From G963675935 sp963803125 (lineage in GTDB: Bacteria > Planctomycetota > Planctomycetia > Pirellulales > Thermoguttaceae), in contig CAWDLR010000004.1 in the NCBI GenBank assembly GCA_963803125.1, positions 310,001 to 374,000 of the forward strand: a DNA stretch of 64,000 nt, given 5' to 3'. The position numbers and the translations under genes are program-made. The notes under the pieces are model-generated. The model was not told the DNA's origin and made no database searches. It worked only from the letters and a program-made list of their open reading frames with translations. Shown piece by piece: positions 47,261 through 56,180 of this stretch; positions within the stretch are counted from its first letter, which is position 1, and the number at the start of each line of letters is the position of its first letter.

Positions 47261-48602
47261 TTATGCCGCTTGTAACTGTTGTTGAATCTTGACTTTCTGT
47301 TCTTCTGTCAGCCGCAGCAAGACCGGCGGGTGTGGCGCCGTGTGAGCTTTGCGACGCGGCCATTCCCGCTTCTGTTTCGGGCTGGTACGCACACGCCGTT
47401 CGCGTTGCGCTCGGGCAATCCTTTCACGAAATGGCTTGGATTCCCTACGGCCTAACATGTCACGACGCACCTCCAGCAACACCCCCCGTGGGCTGCACAT
47501 TATCGGGAGGCTGTCTTTCGGCGGTGCCGGCATCGCCAACGCGCCTTGACAAAGCAATAACTGCGTTGCGATCATCGAAGCCTCTGCCTCGCGATGCACT
47601 AGCCGTAGCGTCCGACTCATCAACGCCACTTTCTTCAAGGTTCGCTTGTAGGTTCTGAAAAATCCCTCGTTTTCCCACCTCCAACGATAACAAGTTCCCG
47701 CCATCTCCAAGGATAGCTGCTTCGCATCTTCCACGTTCGTAAACAGCCAAACGTCCACCTTATGACGGCAACTGTGAATCCGCAGCAATCGGCCGCGAAT
47801 CGGCGGCTTGCCGTCCTCCTGCTGGCTCTTCGGCCAATAATAGACAATCCCTTCGCGGAACTCCTCCAACAGTTCCTGGGTTTCGCTGTAAAAGGTGGCC
47901 TTGGAGGACATGCGGATGAGAAAGGACACGTTCGCCAAGATCATGGTCGCGGCCACGTTGTAGCCCACATATCCCGCGTCGGCCACCACCAACGCCGCCG
48001 CTGGCAGCCAACGCAGCATGTACATGAGGTGACTTCGTTCGCTGGCTTTGCCCCCCTTCCCCAATCGCCAGCAAAAGGGAATGCCCAAGGTAAGATGCAC
48101 GATCGAGGTGTTCCAGATCGTCGGTGACGAATCCTCTTTGCCGCCGCTTCCCAAGCGTTGCTCCAGTTCCTCGGTGCGGGGACACGTCTGCCGCGTGCCA
48201 TCACAGCCAAAGGGGATGAAGTTTCCCACTTTCCACTGATTGCCGAAAATGACTTCCATCCGTGCGCAGGGCCGCCGCCAACGCCCGCAGGATGGGCATG
48301 GGAAGTTTGGCGATGGCCTTTTCAAAGCCGGAAAAGTGCTGGCCCGGCCGTTTTCGTTTTGGACAACTGGCGACATAGAACATTCTGGCGGCTTCAAACT
48401 TTTCCGGGAGGCTGTCGCCACAGCAATAGGTCGTCAGGATGATGATGTAAAGCAAAGGATGCAAGTCCCAACGCGGGCATTTCCTGCGTTTTGAAGCATT
48501 TCGGACTTGCTTGAAAACTTCCGGCGTGAGAAACTCTCGCATCGAGCCGATCAACGATTTCGCCCGCCGTCGTTGGCGGGCCCGCTTCCTTGCGTTGGCC
48601 AT
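47261..48602 (-). CDS. IS4-family transposase, frameshifted
   Basis: The N-terminal part starts at ATG 48602 (MANARKRARQRRRAKS) and reads to about 48260. The rest continues in another frame to 47261. The DDE core is recognisable: GCDGTRQTCPRTEEL, AALVVADAGYVGYN, and the IS4 hallmark YRWRWENEGFFRTYKRTL. The switch sits at CGCACGGATGG and has no A-rich slippery site, so programmed frameshifting is unlikely. It is either a mutation or a sequence error. Confidence 0.82.
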
Positions 48603-49015
48603 TTGCCGTTCCTTCCATGATGGGGTTTGGTGTTGTGACCCCCTATCATTGCTGGAACGGCTTTTTCATGCGCGGTCAATTCACCGCCATTTTCCCAAAG
48701 CACATTTTCAACGCAACCCTCGACCTCGCAAAAGATTACATCAAAACCGCTTCCAATCAAGCCTTGGCATTGCATGCCACCGCGCGCGCTTCTGGCGCCG
48801 CTGTCGCACGACAAGAAGAGCGTCATGGCCGCGACCAAGGCTGCGGCGCACAGCCGACCGAAAGCTCTCTCGAACCCTCGCATTGCTAGACTCCTTGATA
48901 GAAATGGACTACGGCGGGTGATCCCTCCCTTGGCCCCCATTGTAATCCGTTGATAACTCAGCGAAAGGGGAGGTGGGTGAGGAAACGGTGTCCGCTTCCT
49001 TTTCACTCCACTTCG

Positions 49016-49121
49016 CTACTGCGCCAATTTGGCGCTGGCTAGGCGATTGAGACTCACACCGGCTTCCGCGGCTTCGACCGCCAAGCGACGGTGCGTTTCC
49101 GGCGGGAAGTCGGACGCAACC
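49016..49121 (-). pseudogene. HicB-like antitoxin remnant
   Basis: The last 35 residues of a HicB-type protein: VASDFPPETHRRLAVEAAEA and GVSLNRLASAKLAQ, ending at TAG 49016. The N-terminal part is missing and the sequence breaks exactly at a REP hairpin (49124). This pattern is the ribbon-helix-helix end found in HicB antitoxins. Confidence 0.55.
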
Positions 49122-49123
49122 TG

Positions 49124-49245
49124 TACTCCTCACACTCCGTGTGAGGCCGCGGGCGCGTGCGGCAAAGGGGCGGCAAGACCTTCCCAAAGTGGAATGCTCT
49201 TCGCCTCCCGGGGTTGGCTTTCCTCACACGGAGTGTGAGGAGTAC
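49124..49245. repeat. REPIN-like pair, CCTCACAC family
   Basis: GTACTCCTCACAC-TCC-GTGTGAGG (49124-49146) and its inverted partner CCTCACAC-GGA-GTGTGAGGAGTAC (49222-49245). Both end in the same AGTAC tag. They lie 10 bases beyond the 3' end of the tyrosine transposase gene. Confidence 0.85.
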
Positions 49246-49255
49246 ATTTCTTGGC

Positions 49256-49951
49256 TCAGCCGTTGCGCTGGCTCTTGGAGTAATGGAGGTATTCACCTGC
49301 CTTCAGGCGTGCGGACTGTGGATTCTCGGCGATATAGCGTCGCAATCGTTCAAATTCGTCGGGCGAACGCACGAGATGGTCGAAGGCGTCTTGGGCCCAA
49401 AAGCGTCCGTTTCTTCCCAGGGCTTCGTTGATCCGCCGCGCCGTGTAGCGTTTCCAGGACTCGCACTGCGCCAGCATGGCCTCTTCGTCCGCAAATGCCG
49501 CCAGGACATGGACGTGGTTCGGCATCACCACGTAGTCGCAGAGGCTGTAACGGTCTTCATCGAAATGACGGAGGCTGTCGGCGACGAGTCGGGAGCAATC
49601 CGGCCGTCGCAACACGCACTCGCCGTGCAAGGCGTCCAGATGTTCGCTCCAGCGGTCGGACAGGAACTTCCGAAACTCGCGAATGCGCTGCATCGGCCAG
49701 TTCTGCACCACTGCCTTCCAACCCGGAACGGCGGGATCGACGCCATTTTGCCGCAGCCACGTATCACGCTGAGCTTGCCAATCGCGGACTACCGCGGCGG
49801 GCATCGAATCCCAGGTCCGCCACGTTATGAAGCAGACGGTTCCAGCCTGGGACCAATGCGGCAGCTTTCGCCACACGACGGCGTACTGCTCGCGGGGATC
49901 ATAGCATTGCGGCTGCCAGAACGTCTCCTGTCGTTCCAGGTTCGGCTTCAT
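49256..49951 (-). CDS. REP-associated tyrosine transposase (RAYT)
   Basis: 231 residues from ATG 49951 with GGAGG upstream. IS200-like Y1 transposase fold: the HUH motif in YVVMPNHVHVLAAF, RFWAQDAFDHLVRSPDEFER and the Tyr in LRRYIAENPQSARL. RAYTs cut single-stranded REP hairpins. REP hairpins of one family (CCTCAC..GTGAGGAGTAC) flank this gene on both sides (49222 and 50002), the expected arrangement. It is probably the enzyme that spread this REP family. Confidence 0.9.
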   Translation of the reverse strand: MKPNLERQETFWQPQCYDPREQYAVVWRKLPHWSQAGTVCFITWRTWDSMPAAVVRDWQAQRDTWLRQNGVDPAVPGWKAVVQNWPMQRIREFRKFLSDRWSEHLDALHGECVLRRPDCSRLVADSLRHFDEDRYSLCDYVVMPNHVHVLAAFADEEAMLAQCESWKRYTARRINEALGRNGRFWAQDAFDHLVRSPDEFERLRRYIAENPQSARLKAGEYLHYSKSQRNG

Positions 49952-50001
49952 GGAGGCTGCCTCCTTCTGTTGGCTCCTCTGGCCGAGACCTCTGCCCATT
50001 T

Positions 50002-50025
50002 CCTCACGCGGAGCGTGAGGAGTAC
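50002..50025. repeat. REP hairpin upstream of the RAYT gene
   Basis: CCTCACGC-GGA-GCGTGAGGAGTAC, the same orientation and tag as the copy at 49222, with compensating changes in the stem (AC/GT to GC/GC). Confidence 0.85.
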
Positions 50026-50032
50026 GTTTGAC

Positions 50033-50650
50033 TCAATAATTGAAGCGAATCCCGCGTTGCCGCAGATCGTTTGCCAGCGCTCCGGCCGTGGTGAATTGCA
50101 CGGCGTCGAAGCCGGCGGAGCGGGCGCCGGCGACGTGGCCGGGGATGTCGTCGACGAAGAAGATTTCTTCGGGGCGATGGCCGGCCAGCTTGGCGGCGGC
50201 CAGGAAGATCGCGGCATCGGGCTTTACCGCCCCGATCTTGTAACTTAAGGCGTGAACGGCGAAACTCTCCGAGAGGAGTCGATACTCGCGGATGCAGTAT
50301 TCCCAGTGGATTTCGCAGGTGTTCGAGAGGATGCCCAGCGGATAGCCGGCCTGGCGAAGTTGGGCGACGATCGGCACGACCGGCAGGTTCAGGTCGAAGA
50401 TCTCGGCGGCGGCGGCGACCAGCCGGTCGAAATCGGGCCGGCGGCCGATGGCCGTGCAAAACGCCTCATAGAACTGGCGGCTGGAAAGCCGGCCGGCTTC
50501 GTGTTCGCGGATCAGTTGGCCGTCGACGGCGACCTTTCGCACCTGCTCGGCCGTGGCCCCCGCCGCCGCCGCCATTTGGGCGAGCATCCGCTCGACGCTG
50601 AAATTGATCAGGACCCGGCCGAGATCGAAGTAGAGGAACTTGGGTTGCAT
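50033..50650 (-). CDS. HAD-family phosphatase
   Basis: 205 residues. The nucleophile is Asp9 in FLYFDLGRVLINF (D-L-G variant, as in E. coli YihX). Motif II is GILSNT, motif III Lys is in GAVKPDAAIF, and motif IV is FFVDDIPGHVAGA. The cap region spans about 17-90. YihX-type enzymes act on sugar phosphates such as glucose-1-phosphate, but the substrate here is not known. It runs on the same strand as the RAYT, with a REP hairpin between them. Confidence 0.9.
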   Translation of the reverse strand: MQPKFLYFDLGRVLINFSVERMLAQMAAAAGATAEQVRKVAVDGQLIREHEAGRLSSRQFYEAFCTAIGRRPDFDRLVAAAAEIFDLNLPVVPIVAQLRQAGYPLGILSNTCEIHWEYCIREYRLLSESFAVHALSYKIGAVKPDAAIFLAAAKLAGHRPEEIFFVDDIPGHVAGARSAGFDAVQFTTAGALANDLRQRGIRFNY

Positions 50651-50831
50651 GGAGAGGTAGGATAACGGATTCGACGCGGCGGGACAACGGCGGGGATTTG
50701 GGGATTTGGGGATTTAGGGATGTCAGATTTGAGATTTGAGATGTCAGATTTGGAGTCTCCGATCCCTGCCCTGGCCCTTATCCCCAGCCCTGATCCCTGG
50801 CCCCCAGTCTCTAGCCCCCAGCCCCCAGTCC

Positions 50832-51766
50832 CTAGCCCCTCACCTCAGACTTCATAAACTGATCCAGTTCGGCCTTGGTCGGCAACGAAGGCTGGGCGCC
50901 GAGGCGGGTGGCGGACAGCGCACCGACGAGGCAGGCCTGCCGCACGGCCTTTTCCAGTTCCATTCCGCCGGCCAGCGCCCAGGCCAGGCCGCCGTTGAAG
51001 GCGTCACCGGCCGCGGTGGTGTCCACTGCGTCGACGGGCACGCTGGGAACGAGCGCCGTACCGCTGGCGTCGGTCATCTGCGCCCCTTGGCGCCGAGCGT
51101 GACGATCACGTGCCGGGTGCCGGCCGCCAACAGGCTCTCGGCCGCCTCGCGGGCCGAGTCTTCGTCGCGGACCGCGATGCCGGTCAGCAGTTCGGTCTCG
51201 GTTTCGTTCGGCGTCAGGTAGGTCACGCACGCCAGCAGTTTGTCGGGCAGCGGGGCGGCGGGGGCGGGATTGAGAATCACCGGCACGCCGGCCTCGAAGG
51301 CGATCGCCGCTGCCCGAGCGACGGTTTCGACCGGCGTCTCCAATTGCAGCACGAGCATGTCGGCGGCGGTAATGCGGCCGGCGATGCGGTCGATCTCGGC
51401 GGGCGTGAGCGCGTGGTTCGCGCCGGAGGCGACGGAGATGAGGTTCTCGCCGGCGTCATCCACCAGGATCAGGGCCACGCCAGTGTGCTCGCTGGGGCTG
51501 CGGAGGATGCAGTCGGTGAGGATGCCCTCGCGGCCGAAGTTGGCGATGGCCTGATCGCCGAGCATGTCCTGGCCGACCTTAGCCACCAGGGTGACTTCGG
51601 CGCCGAGTCGCGCGGCGGCGACGGCCTGGTTGGCGCCTTTGCCGCCGCCGGCCATCAAGAACGATCCGCCCGAGACGGTTTCGCCCGGTCCCGGCAGACG
51701 TTTCCCCTTGACGACCATGTCGGTGTTCACACTGCCGACGACAACGATGCGCGGTCTTTTCGCCAC
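50832..51766 (-). CDS. rbsK: Ribokinase, one frameshift
   Basis: Starts at 51766 with VVVGSVNTDMVVKG and GGSFLMAGGGKGANQAVAAA, the PfkB-family ribokinase opening. LNPAPAAPLP and YLTPNETETELLTG follow. At about 51085 the frame changes because one G is missing in GCCAAGGGGCGC. The continuation supplies the catalytic DTTAAGDAFNGGLAWAL and the C-terminus (GAQPSLPTKAELDQFM). Repaired length is about 311 residues, the normal size. It phosphorylates ribose, or a related sugar, with ATP. The break in a G run suggests an assembly error. Confidence 0.85.
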
Positions 51767-51785
51767 AATGATTGCTCCGTACTTC

Positions 51786-51890
51786 TCCCCTCTCCCTTTG
51801 GGAGAGGGGCAGGGGGTGAGGGCCTCGTGGAGATCACCTTGCAGCCACTCGCCCTCACCCTAGCCCTCTCCCAGAGGGAGAGGGGACTCC
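51786..51890. repeat. Inverted CT/GA repeat pair
   Basis: CCCCTCTCCCTTTGGGAGAG and GGGGTGAGGGC on the left; GCCCTCACCCTAGCCC and CTCTCCCAGAGGGAGAGG on the right. The two halves are near reverse complements. Same unit as at 12.75 kb. Confidence 0.8.
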
Positions 51891-51908
51891 AATGTTGTAA
51901 CTCCAGTC

Positions 51909-54116
51909 TCATAAATCGGCGGCGCAGCGGAAGCCGATCATTGCCGAACGGTCTTTGCTGGGGGCCATCAACAGATATTTGCCGTGTTGGTCGAGCCGCG
52001 TGTTCTCGGGGAAGTACCAGCCCGAGCCGCTCGGGCGATAGTAGCTGCCGCCGCGAACGATCGCCGCCCGGGTGTGCTCGTCGCGGTACTCGTCGGTCCA
52101 TTGCCAGACGTTGCCGGTCATGTCCATCACGCCGAAGGGGCTGGCGCCCTTGGGAAAGGCATCGACGTCGGTCGGCGGGCGAAGCTGGCGGCCGGACTCG
52201 TGCTTGGGGATTGCCGCCGCGTCGTCGGCGTTGCCCCAGGGATGCCCCCGGCTGTCGGTTCCCTGGGCGGCGTACTGCCATTCCCATTCGTGCGGCAGCC
52301 GTTTGCCGGCCCAGGCGGCATACGCCCGGGCGTCTTCGATCGAGACCCAGGTGACCGGCTTCTTGGCCCAGCCGTCGGGATACGCGCCGTTCTTCCAATC
52401 CTTCAAGAAATTGTGGTCGTCCTTCGGCTGATAGCGGGAAGCGTCGAGAAACTGCTTGAATTGCTCGTTCGTGACCGGGTACTTGTCGATCAAGAACGCC
52501 TTGATGTCCAATTCTCTATCGTGAGATTTCCGCGGGCGATCTTCCCAGGGATACTGCACGTCCACGCCGTGGGCGTCGTCGCCTTCGATTTCGACGCCCA
52601 CGACCTTGAAACGGTATTTCGCGGCCGGAATGAGCGACATGCCGTCGGTCGTCGTCGCCAGCGGCTTCGTCGCCGCGATCTTCACGATCTTCTGCGGCAG
52701 CATTTTCCACTGCGACGAATAGCGGGCAAGAGGAACCGCCGAGATGCGTGCCATCGTGCCGATCAGTTCCTTCACGTCCGCTGGCGTGCGCTCCGTCGGC
52801 AGGGCGAGGACCGCGCCGTAGCCGCGGGCTTCGATCGGGAAGGAGAGCCGGGCGGTCTGGCCGGCGACCGCCGCTTTCAGCCGGGCGCCGTTCCATAGAT
52901 CGTAGTAGCGGACGCCCTCGGAATACGGCACGGCAAGTTGTTGGCCGCTTAAGTCTCTGTTCGAGCGATTGACGATCAGCCAGAGGGTTCTGTCTTTCAG
53001 CGGGAAGCGGCTGGCGAAAACGCGCTGTTGCAACGTGGGGACGTGCGGTTCCCAGCCGGGGCTTGTGAGCATGTCGGCCATCGCCCGCTCGATGGTGGCG
53101 ATGCGGCGGAGGGCTTCAGCGTCGCGCGGGGTGATTTGATTCCAAAGCCCCCAGACGTTCTCCCAGCTTTCGTAGCCGACGCCGTTGAAGAAGGCCGATT
53201 GCAGTTGGTCGGTCCGATCCATCGCCCAGCGCTCGCAGACGTTGACCATCTGCCGCGATTCGAGCCATTTGTACTTGCTCACCGTGGGCATCGGCGGGTA
53301 ATCCCAATAGCCCCAGGTCATGATGTTCCAGGCGATCATCGCCTGGTCTTGCATTTGGCACTCGGGCTCGAGCGCCAGCGGATGGCCCACCGCGTCGGCG
53401 GCGTTGCGGAACTCGACGGGAATGCCGGAGAAGGTGTCGCCGTTGATCCCATCGGCGCCGATCGCCTTCATGTCGCGGGCGGCGGCCTGCCAAAGTGGCA
53501 CGTCCTCGGGCCGCGTACCAACGTCCCAGGGCATCGCCGGAAAAAGCACCCGCACGCCGCGGCGGTGGAAGTCGGCCACCATCTTCGCCACGCCCGGCAG
53601 TCCGCCGGGCAGGTCGTGCAGCAGGTCGTGCTGGTTGCGGTTGTCGATGCCGATGTTCGGATAGACCGGCCAGATCAGCACCGCGTCGATGCCGCCGTAG
53701 CGTGTTTGCAGATCGTCGAGATAGCGATCGACGGTGTATTCGCCCGTCCGCGGGTCGTAGAGGTATCGTTCCTCGACCATCACTTGCGGCTGGACGAAGG
53801 CCCGTTGCGTCCAGCGCAACTCCGGCCGGGCGTACTGGGCGGGGTCGTACTTGATGCGGCTTCGTTCGGCGTCGCGCCAGCGCTGCATCTCGGCCAGCCA
53901 GGCGGCGCGATTGCCGCCCGTCGCCGGGCCGTCGATCGTCTCTTCCCGGAGTTTCAGTTTCACCTCTTCTCCCGCGGCGAACGCAGAAAGGAAGCAGAGC
54001 AAGGCGGTCATCACCAGAATCAACAGGCGTTGGGGTGGCAGTTGTACTGCCACCCCGGGCCGGCAGTACAACTGCCAGCCCAACCTAGAAATTGACAGAC
54101 AGCAAGGCATTCTCAT
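51909..54116 (-). CDS. Secreted TIM-barrel glycosidase-like protein with SUMF1 domain
   Basis: 735 residues from ATG 54116, which overlaps the permease stop (ATGA). The n-region of the signal peptide contains a REP-derived insertion (RLGWQLYCRPGVAVQLPPQ) before LLILVMTALLCFLSAFAAG. Residues about 60-440 look like a TIM-barrel hydrolase (GIDAVLIWPVYPN, HRRGVRVLFPAMPW, GADGINGDTFSGIP, ALEPECQMQDQ) and a beta end domain (FPIEARGYGAVLAL). The C-terminal 200 residues are SUMF1-like: FLIDKYPVTNEQFKQFL, PVTWVSIEDARAYAAWAGK, RLPHEWEWQYAAQGTD, MDMTGNVWQWTDEY, VRGGSYY, GFRCA. Activity of either domain is unproven. Confidence 0.82.
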   Translation of the reverse strand: MRMPCCLSISRLGWQLYCRPGVAVQLPPQRLLILVMTALLCFLSAFAAGEEVKLKLREETIDGPATGGNRAAWLAEMQRWRDAERSRIKYDPAQYARPELRWTQRAFVQPQVMVEERYLYDPRTGEYTVDRYLDDLQTRYGGIDAVLIWPVYPNIGIDNRNQHDLLHDLPGGLPGVAKMVADFHRRGVRVLFPAMPWDVGTRPEDVPLWQAAARDMKAIGADGINGDTFSGIPVEFRNAADAVGHPLALEPECQMQDQAMIAWNIMTWGYWDYPPMPTVSKYKWLESRQMVNVCERWAMDRTDQLQSAFFNGVGYESWENVWGLWNQITPRDAEALRRIATIERAMADMLTSPGWEPHVPTLQQRVFASRFPLKDRTLWLIVNRSNRDLSGQQLAVPYSEGVRYYDLWNGARLKAAVAGQTARLSFPIEARGYGAVLALPTERTPADVKELIGTMARISAVPLARYSSQWKMLPQKIVKIAATKPLATTTDGMSLIPAAKYRFKVVGVEIEGDDAHGVDVQYPWEDRPRKSHDRELDIKAFLIDKYPVTNEQFKQFLDASRYQPKDDHNFLKDWKNGAYPDGWAKKPVTWVSIEDARAYAAWAGKRLPHEWEWQYAAQGTDSRGHPWGNADDAAAIPKHESGRQLRPPTDVDAFPKGASPFGVMDMTGNVWQWTDEYRDEHTRAAIVRGGSYYRPSGSGWYFPENTRLDQHGKYLLMAPSKDRSAMIGFRCAADL
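54032..54081. repeat. REP pair inside a signal-peptide coding region
   Basis: GGGGTGGCAGT-TGT-ACTGCCACCCC (54032-54056) is followed immediately by CGGCAGT-ACA-ACTGCC (54061-54076) in opposite orientation. Same family as 8532 and 12687. It is translated in frame. Confidence 0.85.
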
Positions 54117-55222
54117 TTTGGCAACGCCCTCGATGCGTGGTGGATCAAATCCACTTTCGATGCGATCACCAATCCCAGACCGACGATGAAGCAGATGAAC
54201 ATCAGCGTCAACAGCAGCTTGGTGCCGCGGGGGGCGTTGCGGAATTCTCGCCAAACGAAGACGCCCCACAGGGCGGCAACCAGCGTCGCCCCTTGGCCGA
54301 GGCCATAGGCGACCGCGGGACTCGCCTGGCCCGAGGCGGCGATGTTCAACGTCATGCCGACCGCCCAAATCATGCCGCCGAAGAAACCCCAGAGATGGTC
54401 TTTCCCCGCGCCCTTGAAATAATCGCCCAGCGGAACCGGCTCGCCCACGAAGGGCTTCAACATGATCGCCGTGTTGAAGACGAGATTGCTCAAAAGGATG
54501 CCGAAGGCAAAGACGACGTTGGCGGTGTAAGCGCTCATCTTGCCGGCTTGGATGTCCGCGCCTTGCCGTCGCAGGTTCTCCGCGGTTACAGCGAGCAACT
54601 CCAGCCCCTTGTGGCCGTGAATTTCGACCTTGCCGATCGCCCGGGCGACGAGGAAATAGAACAGCGACATGAGGATGCCGCAGAGCACGGCCAGAATGAG
54701 GCCCTTTGTGCTGCCGGCGGCGCCGGGGCCGCTAAGTTTCTTGTAGGCCCGCGCGTCGAGGATGATGGCGGCCGTCACCAACGCCACGCCCGCAAACAGC
54801 AGGAGCGGATCGGCGCGATGGGCCGGATCGAGGTCGAAGACGTAATTGATCAGCACGCCGAGCACCAGCGCCAGGCCGATGCCGACCGGAAAGGCGACCG
54901 CCATGCCCGACAGGGCGATCGCGGCCACCAGCAGGATGTTCGCCGCGTTGAAGACCACTCCGCCCAGCAGGGCCGAGCCGATGTTGGCAAAATCGGCCTG
55001 AGCCAGGTCCGGCAAAAAACTGCGGCCGTAGGCGCCGACGCTGCCAAACGCAAAGGCGAACGCCAGCGACATCGCGACCACGCCGAAGACGTAATCCCAG
55101 TAGAAAAGCTCGAAGCGCCACCGCTTGCCCACGGCCTTCTGCGTATTGGCCCAGGAACCCCAGCAGAGCATGGTGATGATGCAGAAGATGACGGCGGTGA
55201 GATTACTGTCGACGACGAACAC
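54113..55222 (-). CDS. DMT-type multi-span sugar/drug permease
   Basis: 369 residues from GTG 55222, chosen because AAAGGAA lies at the right distance; the ATG at 55270 is upstream of it. Ten hydrophobic segments are visible, for example AVIFCIITMLCWGSWANTQ, YVFGVVAMSLAFAFAFG, ALLGGVVFNAANILLVAAIA, MAVAFPVGIGLALVLGVLIN and the C-terminal LLLTLMFICFIVGLGLVI. The overall pattern resembles the GRP/RhaT sugar transporters of the DMT superfamily. Substrate unknown. The SUMF1/TIM-barrel gene is translationally coupled, so the pair may import and process one sugar. Confidence 0.82.
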   Translation of the reverse strand: MFVVDSNLTAVIFCIITMLCWGSWANTQKAVGKRWRFELFYWDYVFGVVAMSLAFAFAFGSVGAYGRSFLPDLAQADFANIGSALLGGVVFNAANILLVAAIALSGMAVAFPVGIGLALVLGVLINYVFDLDPAHRADPLLLFAGVALVTAAIILDARAYKKLSGPGAAGSTKGLILAVLCGILMSLFYFLVARAIGKVEIHGHKGLELLAVTAENLRRQGADIQAGKMSAYTANVVFAFGILLSNLVFNTAIMLKPFVGEPVPLGDYFKGAGKDHLWGFFGGMIWAVGMTLNIAASGQASPAVAYGLGQGATLVAALWGVFVWREFRNAPRGTKLLLTLMFICFIVGLGLVIASKVDLIHHASRALPK

Positions 55223-55551
55223 GAGCCGGTTCCTTTCCCGAGCCAAAGTTGATGCGAGCCCGCGAGCCACGCGCGACGATTGTGCATCTTATAGCGCAAC
55301 CCGGCCCCGGCGTCAAGCACCACTCCCAACCCCACTGTCCGTCTTGTTTAGCCGCGCCCCGAAGGGAAGCGCCCGCGAAGGACGACACTTTGCAGGCCCC
55401 GTAAATGGCAAAGTCCAAGATCGGTCATAGCCCCCGCCGTGCCCGGGAGTCGTTGACTCCCGGCTATTTGGGCACTATCAATATGGCTTGGGATCGCAGA
55501 ACCGAGCAACCGCAAGCGGCAACGGGCGCTTGCCGCCCGCAGAGGCGCATC

Positions 55552-56046
55552 ATGGGCATCGCATGTCCGCTGGCAATTGTATTCCTCATCTTCGTGCCGT
55601 TTGGCGTGCTGGCCTTGCACGATGTAAACCGGCGGCCGACGCGGCAGTTCACCATCCGCGGCATGATGTTGTTCATCTTCCTCTGGGCGGTTTGTCTCTC
55701 GCAAATCTCCGTAGCCGAACGCGACAGGCCCGTCGAAACGGTCGTCTGGCGACAAGACTGGATTGTGCTATTCGCCTGGCTCGTTCTGGCCGTCGTCTAT
55801 TGGCGAACACGGCACTTCGCCACACTGTTGATCCACAGCACGGGCATCCTGTTCTTCGGCTGTGTCTTCGCGATCGCCCCTGTGTTTGACGGTGGAGACA
55901 CGTGGAGTGAGATCGAGTGGCGTCTGCTGCTCGGAATGGTCTGCGGTTCCTTTCTCGGCCTGATCTTCTTTTCGCTCATGTTGCTATTGACGATCCTTCG
56001 GCGGCCGCTGTCCGCGCCGCCGCACAAGGAGGACCAGCAGCCATGA
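55552..56046 (+). CDS. Hypothetical four-segment membrane protein
   Basis: 164 residues from ATG 55552. Membrane segments: LAIVFLIFVPFGVLAL, FTIRGMMLFIFLWAVCLSQ, WIVLFAWLVLAVVYW, LLIHSTGILFFGCVFAIAP and GSFLGLIFFSLMLLLTIL. The segment FTIRGMMLFIF is a recurring feature of small planctomycete membrane proteins. I do not know its function. The stop overlaps the start of the next small gene (ATGA). Confidence 0.75.
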   Translation: MGIACPLAIVFLIFVPFGVLALHDVNRRPTRQFTIRGMMLFIFLWAVCLSQISVAERDRPVETVVWRQDWIVLFAWLVLAVVYWRTRHFATLLIHSTGILFFGCVFAIAPVFDGGDTWSEIEWRLLLGMVCGSFLGLIFFSLMLLLTILRRPLSAPPHKEDQQP

Positions 56047-56171
56047 CCAGAGGCAAGCACAGTGGTCGGAAAACGCCGCGGATCGTCCGCATGCCGGCCA
56101 GCAAGAGCGGCCATCTCCGCAAACGCATGCAGCAGCGAATGGGCCGCGGCCCCAACTCGCGCGGCCGGTAG
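56043..56171 (+). CDS. Small very basic protein
   Basis: 42 residues: MTRGKHSGRKTPRIVRMPAS, then KSGHLRKRMQQRMGRGPNSR. About one third Arg/Lys, so it probably binds nucleic acid or an acidic protein. The ATG overlaps the upstream stop, which supports translation. I know no family. Confidence 0.6.
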   Translation: MTRGKHSGRKTPRIVRMPASKSGHLRKRMQQRMGRGPNSRGR

Positions 56172-56180
56172 GCGGCGAAG

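Larger units (their letters stand above)
47042..48992. mobile_element. IS4-type insertion sequence
   Basis: Candidate terminal inverted repeats are GACACCGTTCTCCC at 47042 and, on the other end, the complement of AAACGGTGTC ending at 48992; they align for about 25 bases with some mismatches. The element holds a transposase on the minus strand and a small ORF. No target-site duplication is obvious, so the borders are approximate. Confidence 0.65.

Noticed and set aside
48240..48280. Programmed -1 frameshift in the IS transposase
   Set aside because: No slippery A-run or downstream structure is visible, and IS4-type transposases are normally single frames.
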